DNA of 28,448 nt from Mycobacteriaceae bacterium. Lineage in GTDB: Bacteria; Actinomycetota; Actinomycetes; Mycobacteriales; Mycobacteriaceae. The position numbers and the translations under genes are program-made. Below are positions 7,520 through 14,467 of this stretch, piece by piece. Numbering within the stretch: the stretch's first letter is position 1; the number at the start of each line of letters is the position of its first letter. Below the pieces are notes generated by a model. That model had not been told where the DNA came from, ran no database searches, and worked only from the letters and a program-made list of their open reading frames with translations. Location: NCBI GenBank assembly GCA_013362555.1, contig JABFVX010000083.1:1-28448 (forward strand). Direction: 5' to 3'.

Positions 7520-8515
7520 TCATGGCACCAGTACGGCGGCCCCGTCGAAGCGTCCGGCTGCCAGATCATCCAGCGCGGCATCGGCTCGAGCGAGCGGATA
7601 CCGGTGTGTGGTGACGTTGATGCGTTGTGCGGCGGCGAAATTCAGGAACTCACGAGCGTCGGCGCGGGTATTGGCGGTGACGCTGCGTACTTGGCGCTCG
7701 CGAAACAGGTGTCGCTGGTAGTTCAGTTCCGGGATGTCGGTGAGGTGGATGCCTGCTATCGCGAGGGTGCCACCGGGCGCGAGCGCCTCCAGCGCGGTCG
7801 GCACCAGGGTGCCGACCGGGGCGAACAGGATCGCCGAATCCAAGGGCTCCGGTGGCGGGTCGGCTGCGTCCTGGGTCGAGGCCACTCCGAGTGACTGCGC
7901 CAGGGCGCGCGCGTGCGCGCCGCGGGTCATGACGTGCACCCGGTGCCCGCGGATCAGCGCCACCTGTGCGGTGATATGGGCGCTTCCGCCGAATCCATAG
8001 ATGCCGAGCACCCCGTCGGTGGGCAGGTCGGCCCGCAGGAGCGCGCGGTAGCCGATGATCCCGGCGCACAGCAGCGGTGCGATCTCGACGTCGGTGTATC
8101 CCGTCGGCAGGGCGAGTGCGAAGTCGGCGGGCACCGTGGCGTAGTCCGCGTAGCCGCCGTCGTGGTCCCAGCCGGTATAGCGGGAGCGCGCACAGAGGTT
8201 CTCCGCGCCGCGCCTGCACCAGGCGCACATCCCGCAGGTATGGCGCAACCAGGGGATCCCGACCCGAACGCCGATGTCGGCCTGGGTCCCGTGCCCGGCG
8301 CCGACCACCTCGCCGACGACTTCATGCCCCGGAACAACCCCCGGACGGTGCATCGGGAGATCTCCGTCGGCGACGTGCAGGTCTGTGCGGCACACACCGC
8401 ACGCAAGAACTCGTACCAGCAGTTCGCCCGGCCGAGGATCCGGCACCGGTTCACGGTGCAACCGCAGCCGCGGGCCCTTCGCCGCTCCGGGCTCGGCGGC
8501 TCGCCATGCGCGCAT
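7520..8515 (-). CDS. Zinc-dependent alcohol dehydrogenase, AdhA-type
   Basis: This 331-residue medium-chain dehydrogenase oxidises alcohols or reduces aldehydes. Catalytic zinc ligands are Cys39 (A-C-G-V-C-R-T-D-L-H), His64 (P-G-H-E) and Cys150 (L-L-C-A-G). Structural zinc ligands are Cys94, Cys97, Cys100 and Cys108. The Rossmann glycine loop is G-I-Y-G-F-G-G-S-A-H, with the usual last glycine replaced. The second beta strand ends V-H-V-M-T-R-G without the Asp or Glu that favours NAD, so NADP(H) is possible (inference). ATG at 8515 gives the M-R-A-W start typical of this subgroup. A GTG at 8533 is the alternative, and neither has a strong ribosome binding site. I saw no good DevR box upstream. 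The stop is five bases from the 7466-7515 palindrome. Confidence 0.9.
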   Translation of the reverse strand: MRAWRAAEPGAAKGPRLRLHREPVPDPRPGELLVRVLACGVCRTDLHVADGDLPMHRPGVVPGHEVVGEVVGAGHGTQADIGVRVGIPWLRHTCGMCAWCRRGAENLCARSRYTGWDHDGGYADYATVPADFALALPTGYTDVEIAPLLCAGIIGYRALLRADLPTDGVLGIYGFGGSAHITAQVALIRGHRVHVMTRGAHARALAQSLGVASTQDAADPPPEPLDSAILFAPVGTLVPTALEALAPGGTLAIAGIHLTDIPELNYQRHLFRERQVRSVTANTRADAREFLNFAAAQRINVTTHRYPLARADAALDDLAAGRFDGAAVLVP

Positions 8516-8560
8516 GGACGAAGCTGTGGTCACTGCTCGAGTCTATCGGCCCATCCCGTG

Positions 8561-8965
8561 ATGCCTGTGGCGACGATGAGCCCGCTGGTCGTGGACCTGT
8601 CGGACGACATCGGCGGCGAGTCGCATGGCCAGGCCCTGTGGTGGTCGCTGGCGATGGGCGCGGATTTCGGGGGCAACCTCACCGCGGTCGGTGCGAGCGC
8701 GAACGTGGTCATGCTCGGCATCGCGGCCCGGTCGGGGTCGCCGATTTCGTTCTGGGAATTCACCCGCAAGGGCGCGGTGGTCACCGCTCTCACGATCGGT
8801 CTGGCCGCGCCGTACCTGTGGCTGCGTTACTTCGCCTTCGGCGGAGGCGCATCGGTTACGCGCGTCCGCGCCGCAGCGGGGTACGCGAACGCCGATGACG
8901 GACGCAAGTCACGAGGACTGGGGTCCTCGGCCTCTAATCGGACGTGGCGCGAGGGAGGAGGGTGA
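8561..8965 (+). pseudogene. 3' remnant of an ArsB/citrate-transporter-type permease
   Basis: Residues about 5-95 of this frame match the last part of ArsB/NhaD-superfamily transporters. The segment includes W-W-S-L-A-M-G-A-D-F-G-G-N-L-T-A-V-G-A-S, then P-I-S-F-W-E-F-T-R-K-G and a final helix ending P-Y-L-W-L-R-Y-F. A functional member has over 400 residues and about ten helices; here everything upstream is missing. After residue 95 the frame continues into unrelated low-complexity sequence that contains the promoter box of the next gene. The remnant abuts the 5' end of the oppositely oriented ADH gene. It is best read as a deletion scar left by rearrangement, although a short translated product is not excluded. 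Confidence 0.75.
8912..8929 (+). promoter_or_regulatory. Candidate DevR box for the nitroreductase pair
   Basis: The 18-base string CGAGGACTGGGGTCCTCG has perfect 7-base arms (CGAGGAC and GTCCTCG) around four bases. Its GGACT and GTCC halves are spaced as in the DevR core, with 9 of 14 positions matching. It ends 67 bases upstream of the GTG at 8997. Confidence 0.5.
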
Positions 8966-8996
8966 AGGGCATTGAACACGATCGAAAGGCAATGCC

Positions 8997-9998
8997 GTGA
9001 ACCGGTACACCGCGTCGTCGCGACCGGACTGGCCGACCATCGAAGCCGCGCTCACATTGGCGGTAAGGGCGCCTTCGATTCACAACACGCAGCCCTGGCG
9101 GTGGCGAGTGGGCGACCAGAGTGTGCATCTCTACGCCGACACCGCCCGGCAGCTGTCAGCGGCCGACCCGGACCAGCGCGAACTGTTGCTCAGCTGCGGG
9201 GCGGCGCTGCACCATGCACGGGTCGCGTTCGCCGCGCTTGGTTGGGCGAGTCTGGTGCACCGGCTGCCGAATCCGGCCGAGCCGGACCACCTGGCCGCGA
9301 TCGAACTGGTCACGCACCGTCCCACCGCGTCCGAGGTGGCGCTATCGGCAGCGATCCCACGCAGGCGCACCGACCGCCGACGCTACGGTGACTGGCCACT
9401 GCCTGCGGGACACATGCAGCTGCTCATCGAACGCGCAGCGGGTTATGGCTCGGTGCTGCGCCGCATCGAACCAGGTCCCGCCCACGCCAGGCTATCGTGG
9501 GCGCTGCACGCGGCTGCGCAGGCGCACCTGAACAGTCCCGCTTACCGCAGTGAATTGGCCGCCTGGAGCGGGCGCCACGCGGCGACCGACGGCGTCCCCG
9601 CCCGCAACGCCACGTTCGGCCGGGCCGGCGACGAGTTCCCGGCGCGCCACTTCTCCGCACCCGTACTGCGCGACCCGGGCCGCGGCCCGGACGGCGCGGC
9701 CCTGCTGGCCCTCGGCACCGCCTCCGACGACCGGCTGTCACGATTACGCGCAGGCGAGGCGCTCAGCGCGACCCTGCTTACCGCCGCCAACATCGGGCTG
9801 GCGAGCTGCCTGATCACCGAACCCCTGGAGATGCCCGACATCCGCGCCGCCGTGCGCCGCGATGTGCTCGGCGACGGCGCGTTTCCGATGGCGGTACTCC
9901 GGATCGGCTGGGCGCCTGCCGGTGCGGGCCCGATTCCGTCGACGCCGCGACGGCCACTGCGCGACGTCCTCGATCCCATCGAATCGGTCACGAGCTGA
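8997..9998 (+). CDS. Acg/Rv3131-family nitroreductase-like protein 1
   Basis: The protein has 333 residues, the length of M. tuberculosis Rv3131 (332). The family has a doubled FMN-binding nitroreductase fold in which the second half acts as a lid. Its physiological reaction is not settled. Visible marks are A-P-S-I-H-N-T-Q-P-W-R-W (about 25-36), L-L-S-C-G-A-A-L-H-H (about 65-74), R-R-R-T-D-R-R-R-Y, G-V-P-A-R-N, L-A-L-G-T-A-S-D-D-R and a terminal R-I-G-W-A-P followed by T-P-R-R-P. GTG at 8997 has AAAGG about seven bases upstream. It heads a two-gene operon, 27 bases before the Acg-like gene. It is closer to the third nitroreductase (12375-13358) than to its own operon partner. Confidence 0.88.
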   Translation: MNRYTASSRPDWPTIEAALTLAVRAPSIHNTQPWRWRVGDQSVHLYADTARQLSAADPDQRELLLSCGAALHHARVAFAALGWASLVHRLPNPAEPDHLAAIELVTHRPTASEVALSAAIPRRRTDRRRYGDWPLPAGHMQLLIERAAGYGSVLRRIEPGPAHARLSWALHAAAQAHLNSPAYRSELAAWSGRHAATDGVPARNATFGRAGDEFPARHFSAPVLRDPGRGPDGAALLALGTASDDRLSRLRAGEALSATLLTAANIGLASCLITEPLEMPDIRAAVRRDVLGDGAFPMAVLRIGWAPAGAGPIPSTPRRPLRDVLDPIESVTS

Positions 9999-10025
9999 CC
10001 CCGACCCCGAAACTGAGGAACAACC

Positions 10026-11024
10026 ATGACCGAGCATGCCCTGACCGGAGAGATCGTCGAGACTGCGCTGGACATCGCATGCCGTGCGCCGTCGCTGCAC
10101 AACAGCCAGCCGTGGAAGTGGGTCGCGCATCTCGGGTCGACCGAAAACCACAGTGTCGACCTATTTTTCGACGGTGACCGAATGCTGCCGTTCACCGACC
10201 AGTTCGGCAGGCAGATGATCATCTCCTGCGGCGCCGCGCTGCACCACGCCCAGGTATCGTTCGCGGCGCTCGGGTTTCCGATGCGCGTCGAGCGGTTCCC
10301 CGACCCGCAGCACCCGTCCCACCTCGCACGCCTGACCCTCGACTCCGTCGATGCCGCCGACATCGACATCGACCTCGCGGCGGCCATCTCCCGCCGCAGC
10401 ACCGACCGGCTCCCTTTCGACGACCCAGCGGACTGGAACGGACACCGCGCCGCCTTCGAGGTCGCGGCCGCGGCATATGGTGTGGCCGTCCACGAGATCC
10501 CGGCCGAACGCCGCGCGATGCTCGCGCAAGCCAGCGCTCAGAGCGCTGCCGAACGCAGCTACGACGACATGTACCAAGCCGAACTCTCATGGTGGACAGG
10601 ACATTCCACCGAGCCGGAAGGCGTGCCGCGCGAGAGCCTGCCCTCGCTGGCCGAACGATCCCGGGTAAGCTTGTCGCGTGCGTTCCCGACCACCGAACGC
10701 GCACCGCGTCGGCCCGAAATCCGCGCCGACCACTCCCGGGTTCTTGCCCTCACGACACCGCGTGACTCACACCCGCAGTGGCTGGCCTGCGGCGAGGCGC
10801 TGTCCGCGGTGCTGCTTACCGCCACCGCCCGCGGCCTGGCCACATGCGCTCTCACCCACCTCACCGAAGTGCCCACCGCCCGAAACCTGGTCGCAGGCCT
10901 ACTCGGCTCAATGGAATCCCCGCAGGTGCTCATCCGCGTCGGCGCCGCCTCCAACCCGCAATCGGCCCACACCCGCCGCCGCCCTTTGGCCGAAGTCCTG
11001 CGTATCACCACCGACACCCCGTGA
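10026..11024 (+). CDS. acg: Acg-type (Rv2032-like) nitroreductase
   Basis: This 332-residue member of the Acg family aligns well with Rv2032. It has A-C-R-A-P-S-L-H-N-S-Q-P-W-K-W near the start and R-S-T-D-R-L-P-F in the middle. E-L-S-W-W-T-G, E-G-V-P and R-R-P-E-I follow, and then T-H-L-T-E-V. M. tuberculosis Acg binds FMN without clear reductase activity and is thought to sequester flavin. The same may hold here. GAGGAAC lies six bases upstream of the ATG, and the gene is 27 bases after the first nitroreductase, so they are surely co-transcribed. Downstream are a small hairpin (11052-11097) and a 62-base palindrome (11242-11303). Confidence 0.9.
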   Translation: MTEHALTGEIVETALDIACRAPSLHNSQPWKWVAHLGSTENHSVDLFFDGDRMLPFTDQFGRQMIISCGAALHHAQVSFAALGFPMRVERFPDPQHPSHLARLTLDSVDAADIDIDLAAAISRRSTDRLPFDDPADWNGHRAAFEVAAAAYGVAVHEIPAERRAMLAQASAQSAAERSYDDMYQAELSWWTGHSTEPEGVPRESLPSLAERSRVSLSRAFPTTERAPRRPEIRADHSRVLALTTPRDSHPQWLACGEALSAVLLTATARGLATCALTHLTEVPTARNLVAGLLGSMESPQVLIRVGAASNPQSAHTRRRPLAEVLRITTDTP

Positions 11025-11051
11025 TCGTTTTCACGGAAACGCACACCTTCG

Positions 11052-11097
11052 TGCCAGACGCACCGGAAATGTCACGCGAAACTCAATGCGTCTGGCA
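11052..11097. terminator. Hairpin downstream of the acg-like gene
   Basis: Arms TGCCAGACGCA (11052-11062) and TGCGTCTGGCA (11087-11097) are perfectly complementary over 11 bases, with a 24-base loop. The sequence belongs to neither palindrome family. It begins 28 bases after the acg-like stop and is the likely terminator of that operon. Confidence 0.5.
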
Positions 11098-11241
11098 AGA
11101 ACCGGTGCGCACGTAGCTCCTGTTCGGCGGCGTTGGTAACCGCGAAACGGGCTCAACCGCCGACGTCGCGGCCGCGGAATCCGAGAAGCCCGGCATGTCC
11201 GCCGCTTGCGGCGACAGCGGTGATAACCAGTATCGCAAGCG

Positions 11242-11303
11242 TCGCACCCGAAACTCGCGTTCACACCCGCAGCTGCGGGTGTGAACGCGAGTTTCGGGTG
11301 CGA
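11242..11303. terminator. Perfect 62-base palindrome, family A
   Basis: Arms 11242-11272 and 11273-11303 are perfectly complementary over 31 bases around CAG|CTG. The inner ACACCCGCAG is identical to that at 3047-3104, while the middle of the arm (AAACTCGCGTTC) differs and is matched on the other side. It lies between converging genes, 49 bases from the USP B stop. Confidence 0.7.
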
Positions 11304-11351
11304 GATTGTGTGTTTCGCGCAGGGAGGACCGCTGCGCCGAGTCGGCCGTGG

Positions 11352-12209
11352 TCATTCGCCGGGTTGGGCGACGATGATCGGGCAATCTGCGTGGTGAATG
11401 ACGTTCTGTGCCGTGGAACCACAGAGCCATTCGATGATCCGGCTCGGGTTGTGGGTTCCGACCACTACCAGCTGAGCGTTGTGTGCGGCCGCCAGAAGGC
11501 CTTTGGCAGGCTCTTCCTCCACGACGATCCGGCGGGTCCGGACCTCGGGGTAGCGTTCGCGTCGGCCTGCCAACGTCTCCGAGATCAATACGCTGCCTTC
11601 GGTTTGGATCTGCCAGTTCGATTGCATGCCAATCCAGGTGGCGGCGTGAAGTGCGATCAGTTCAGCCTCTCGATGGGCCGCTTCGTCGAAGGCGATGTCG
11701 ACCGCGGCCTGGTCGGCGGGCGATCCGTCCACCCCGACGACCACAGGGCCCGACCGACGAAGTTCCCCGTCGGGAATCACGGCAACCGGGCAGCTCGCTT
11801 CGCGAGCTACCGCGGTGCTCACCGAGCCGAGCAGACCGCGTCGGAACGCGCCCAATCCGCGAGTGCCGACCACAATCATGCGGGCTTGCCCGGAAAGTTG
11901 GGTGAGCGCAGGGATCGGTGGAGCGTCGACAACGGAGGTCGTGATGTCCCCTGCGGACAGCGACGCGGCCGTTTCCTCAGCGAGTCTGCCTGCCGCCTCG
12001 ACGGCCTCGATGCCCTCGCGGCGAAAGAGGTCGTCGCCGATCGGCGGCACGCCGAGGCCGGCGCCGAAATCCACGGGTTCCCCGACCCCGAACACCAGGT
12101 GGAGCGGGCTGCCGTGGGCAGCCGCCTCCGCGGCCCCCCAGCGCACAGCGCGCGCCGCGGACTCGGAGCCGTCGACTCCGACGACGACGGGAGGGTTGAC
12201 GGATGTCAT
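11352..12209 (-). CDS. Tandem-domain universal stress protein (USP B)
   Basis: The 285 residues form two UspA domains. Domain 1 opens N-P-P-V-V-V-G-V-D-G-S-E-S and carries the intact ATP motif G-T-R-G-L-G-A-F-R-R-G-L-L-G-S. Domain 2 opens V-V-V-G-V-D-G-S-P-A and has G-T-H-N-P-S-R-I-I-E-W-L-C-G-S-T, again with Asn for the second motif glycine, as in USP A. The linker between domains is short (about ten residues). GAGG lies about five bases upstream of the ATG at 12209. It lies downstream of the third nitroreductase on the same strand with a 165-base gap, so it may have its own promoter. The only DevR-like trace there, GGACTCAAACGG at about 12326-12337, is too poor to call. Confidence 0.92.
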   Translation of the reverse strand: MTSVNPPVVVGVDGSESAARAVRWGAAEAAAHGSPLHLVFGVGEPVDFGAGLGVPPIGDDLFRREGIEAVEAAGRLAEETAASLSAGDITTSVVDAPPIPALTQLSGQARMIVVGTRGLGAFRRGLLGSVSTAVAREASCPVAVIPDGELRRSGPVVVGVDGSPADQAAVDIAFDEAAHREAELIALHAATWIGMQSNWQIQTEGSVLISETLAGRRERYPEVRTRRIVVEEEPAKGLLAAAHNAQLVVVGTHNPSRIIEWLCGSTAQNVIHHADCPIIVAQPGE

Positions 12210-12374
12210 GGTGAGCCTCGGTTCTGTGCTGCCGGCCGACTATTGCTGATTTCACGGTAATGGCAGGGGTCGGCGCTGTTCTGCTGCCGATTGTCACGAA
12301 CTCGAGGGCCGATGGGCTCCGGTGCGGACTCAAACGGTGTCGGATGACGTTTCCGATCCGGTCGCTGGTGGAGG

Positions 12375-13358
12375 TCAGTCCTCCGCGACGAACGGGTCGA
12401 GGACGTCGGCGACGGCGCGCCGGGGAGTTGCCGGTAGCGGGGCGGCGCTGGTGGGCGCCCAGCCGATGCGGATGAGAGCTTGCGGGAATATTCCGTCGTC
12501 GAGGGCATCGGCGTGCAATCGTGCGCGCAGCTGTGGTATTTCGAGCGGTTCGGTCAAGACACAGGTCGCCAGGCCGATATTGGTCGCGGTCAGAAGCGCG
12601 GCGCTGAGTGCTTCGCCTGCGCGCAGCCGGGACCCGCGGTCGTCGGATGCGGTGCCGAGAGCGAGCAGTTCGGCGGCATCGGGCGATTGCGTGCCGTCGA
12701 CGAGCGCCGGGCCGACGAACTCACGGCCGGGCAGCTCGTCGGCGGGGTTGCGCCGTGGTGTGTTGCGCGCAGGCACGCCGTCCGGGCTGCTGTGTTTGCC
12801 ACTCCACATGCTGAGTTCGTGCCGGTAATCAGGGTCGGCCGCGTGGCGGTCCGCGGCGGTGCGGATCGCGTCGACCACGTCGCCGTACACCGCGGGTTCG
12901 ATTCGGCGGACTACGGCGCCGAGCGCCGCTGCGCGCTCTTGAACCAGTGCGAGGTGTCCCGGCGGGACCGGCCACGAGCTGTATCGCCGCCGGTCTGTGC
13001 GGCGCTGCGCGATCGCCGCGCTCAGGGAGACGTCGGAGCCGGTCGGCCGGTGCGGCACCAACTCGATCGCAGCGAGGTGGTCGGGGTCCTTCGGATTGGG
13101 CAGTCGGTGAACAACGGCAGACCATCCGAGCGCAGCGAACGCGATACGCAGGTGATGCAGTGCGAGTCCGCAGCTGAGTAGCAGGTCGCGCTGATCCGGG
13201 TCGGTGTATGGCAGTGTGCGGGCGGGGTCGGTGTAAAGGTGGATCGACCTGTCGCCGATGCGCCAGCGCCAAGGCTGGGTGTTGTGCACCGACGGGGCCA
13301 GCACGGCCATGGCGACGGCGGTCCGAACGGTGTCGGCGTCGGGCAGTCCGCTGTCCAT
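12375..13358 (-). CDS. Acg/Rv3131-family nitroreductase-like protein 3
   Basis: This 327-residue protein is a close paralogue of the one at 8997-9998. Both share A-P-S-[IV]-H-N-T-Q-P-W-R-W-R, T-D-P-D-Q-R-[DE]-L-L-L-S-C-G-type blocks, R-L-P-N-P, H-R-P-T, R-R-T-D-R-R-R-Y and G-V-P-A-R-N. A-L-G-T-A-S-D-D-R-x-S-R-L-R-A-G-E-A-L-S-A is almost identical in the two. It is an FMN-fold protein of uncertain activity. ATG at 13358 is chosen because GAGAGAAG lies about five bases upstream and similarity starts there. A longer frame upstream is not conserved in character. It is divergent from the SDR gene, and two DevR-like sites lie in the 184-base gap. Together with 8997 and 10026 it makes three members of this family within 4.4 kb. 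Confidence 0.9.
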   Translation of the reverse strand: MDSGLPDADTVRTAVAMAVLAPSVHNTQPWRWRIGDRSIHLYTDPARTLPYTDPDQRDLLLSCGLALHHLRIAFAALGWSAVVHRLPNPKDPDHLAAIELVPHRPTGSDVSLSAAIAQRRTDRRRYSSWPVPPGHLALVQERAAALGAVVRRIEPAVYGDVVDAIRTAADRHAADPDYRHELSMWSGKHSSPDGVPARNTPRRNPADELPGREFVGPALVDGTQSPDAAELLALGTASDDRGSRLRAGEALSAALLTATNIGLATCVLTEPLEIPQLRARLHADALDDGIFPQALIRIGWAPTSAAPLPATPRRAVADVLDPFVAED

Positions 13359-13378
13359 GGTGTCTTCTCTCGCTGGTA

Positions 13379-13392
13379 GGTCACTACGGTCC
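13379..13392 (-). promoter_or_regulatory. Variant DevR-like motif upstream of nitroreductase 3
   Basis: On the gene's strand this is GGACCGTAGTGACC, which matches the motif at 1831-1843 except for one base inside the shared 13. It is 21 bases upstream of the start codon, very close for an activator site, so it may mark a second type of site or an operator. Confidence 0.35.
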
Positions 13393-13465
13393 ACCGTCGC
13401 ACTGGAGCCTGCCGGCGGGGTAGGGCCACAGGGCCTGGAAACGGAGCCGAAGTTCTCGCGGGCAC

Positions 13466-13479
13466 GGGACTTTCGGCAG
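13466..13479. promoter_or_regulatory. Candidate DevR box between nitroreductase 3 and the SDR
   Basis: GGGACTTTCGGCAG matches 10 of 14 core positions, with a perfect GGGACTTT first half. It is 64 bases upstream of the SDR start and 108 bases from the nitroreductase start, well placed for either or both. Confidence 0.5.
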
Positions 13480-13542
13480 TCGCCTCGGTGCCGTCCGGCG
13501 CGCGACGCTCTACGGGTCCACACTTTCGTCGAAAGGATCGTC

Positions 13543-14298
13543 ATGTCTGTGTTCACCGACCGAAGCGCCGTTGTCACCGGCGGAGCGCGCGGTATCGGCG
13601 CGGCCGTCGTTCGGGCTCTCGCCAAGGAGCAGATCGGAGTCGTGATCGCCGACGTGCTCGACCACGACGGGGCCGAACTGGCCGAAAGCGTCGGCGGTGC
13701 AGTCGAGTATCGTCACCTCGATGTCACGGACGAACAGGGTTGGCGACGCGTCCTCGACGATGCCGAAGCCGACTACGGGCCTCTTGCCGTACTGATCAAC
13801 AACGCGGGGGTCCTCGATTTCGGCAGCGTCGAATCCGAGCCTCCCGCCATGTTCCGCCACGTGATCGACGTCAATCTCTATGGCGCGTGGCTCGGCATGC
13901 ACCAGGCCGCTCCGCGGCTGCGGGGTGCGGGCGGCGGCGTCATCGTCAACATCTCGTCGACGGCCGGGCTCATGGGTTACACCAGTATCGGCGGTTACGT
14001 TGCGAGTAAATGGGGCTTGCGCGGCCTCACCAAGGCGGCGGCGCTCGAGCTCGGCCCCGACAACGTTCGGGTCTGTTCGGTCCATCCCGGGCCCATCCAC
14101 ACTCCGATGACCGCCGGACTCGACGAGAGCATGGCCGCGGGCCAGCCGCTGCCGCGGTTCGGCGAACCCGAGGAGGTCGCCGCCATGGTGCGATTCATCG
14201 TCGCCGAGGCGACGTTCTCCACGGGATCGGAATTCGTGATCGACGGCGGCGCTACCGCAGGCGCGGTCCTTGCGGGGCCGGTCGACGGGACAGAATGA
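13543..14298 (+). CDS. Short-chain dehydrogenase, FabG3-like
   Basis: This 251-residue classical SDR has all the expected marks. T-G-G-A-R-G-I-G (about 12-19) binds the nucleotide. V-I-A-D-V ends strand 2 with an Asp that favours NAD(H). N-N-A-G comes next, and N-I-S-S with Y-V-A-S-K supplies Ser, Tyr and Lys of the catalytic site. H-P-G-P-I-H-T-P-M-T follows. Many stretches resemble M. tuberculosis FabG3 (Rv2002), described as a 20-beta-hydroxysteroid dehydrogenase: L-E-L-G-P, S-T-G-[AS]-E-F-V-[IV]-D-G-G-[AT]. The substrate (steroid, 3-oxoacyl group or other ketone) cannot be set by sequence. GAAAGGA lies about six bases upstream of the ATG. It precedes the HAD-GH65 gene by 169 bases on the same strand. 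Confidence 0.9.
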   Translation: MSVFTDRSAVVTGGARGIGAAVVRALAKEQIGVVIADVLDHDGAELAESVGGAVEYRHLDVTDEQGWRRVLDDAEADYGPLAVLINNAGVLDFGSVESEPPAMFRHVIDVNLYGAWLGMHQAAPRLRGAGGGVIVNISSTAGLMGYTSIGGYVASKWGLRGLTKAAALELGPDNVRVCSVHPGPIHTPMTAGLDESMAAGQPLPRFGEPEEVAAMVRFIVAEATFSTGSEFVIDGGATAGAVLAGPVDGTE

Positions 14299-14368
14299 AT
14301 TGAGGTGATCGTATGTGGTGACCAGGCACGCCGGGCAATGAAGCCGATGGAGGCCCGATCGTGTCGGC

Positions 14369-14406
14369 TTCGGCACGCACCGTCCGCGGCTGTGGGCCGT
14401 GCCGAA
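14369..14406. terminator. Possible hairpin between SDR and HAD-GH65 genes
   Basis: Arms TTCGGCACG (14369-14377) and CGTGCCGAA (14398-14406) are perfectly complementary over nine bases with a 20-base loop. It could end SDR transcription, which would give the HAD-GH65 gene a separate promoter. I saw no clear DevR box in 14299-14467. Confidence 0.35.
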
Positions 14407-14467
14407 TCGCGGCCCGGTCGGTCATAGTGGGTGATAGGACGTCCACGACAACCACCGAGAGGTCCCG

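Larger units (their letters stand above)
11025..11351. other. Gap between converging acg-like and USP B genes
   Basis: This 327-base stretch holds two hairpins (11052-11097 and 11242-11303) and no convincing gene. On the minus strand a frame around 11160-11260 reads as a hydrophobic then glycine-rich peptide (L-A-I-L-V-I-T-A-V-A-A-S-G-G) ending in a stop. It has no start codon or ribosome binding site and runs out of the palindrome. It may be a worn remnant of a membrane-protein tail. Confidence 0.5.

Noticed and set aside
13258..13542. An N-terminal extension of the SDR reaching back into the nitroreductase gene
   Set aside because: The extension would cross a divergent promoter with two DevR-like sites, while ATG 13543 has a good ribosome binding site and the normal SDR start.
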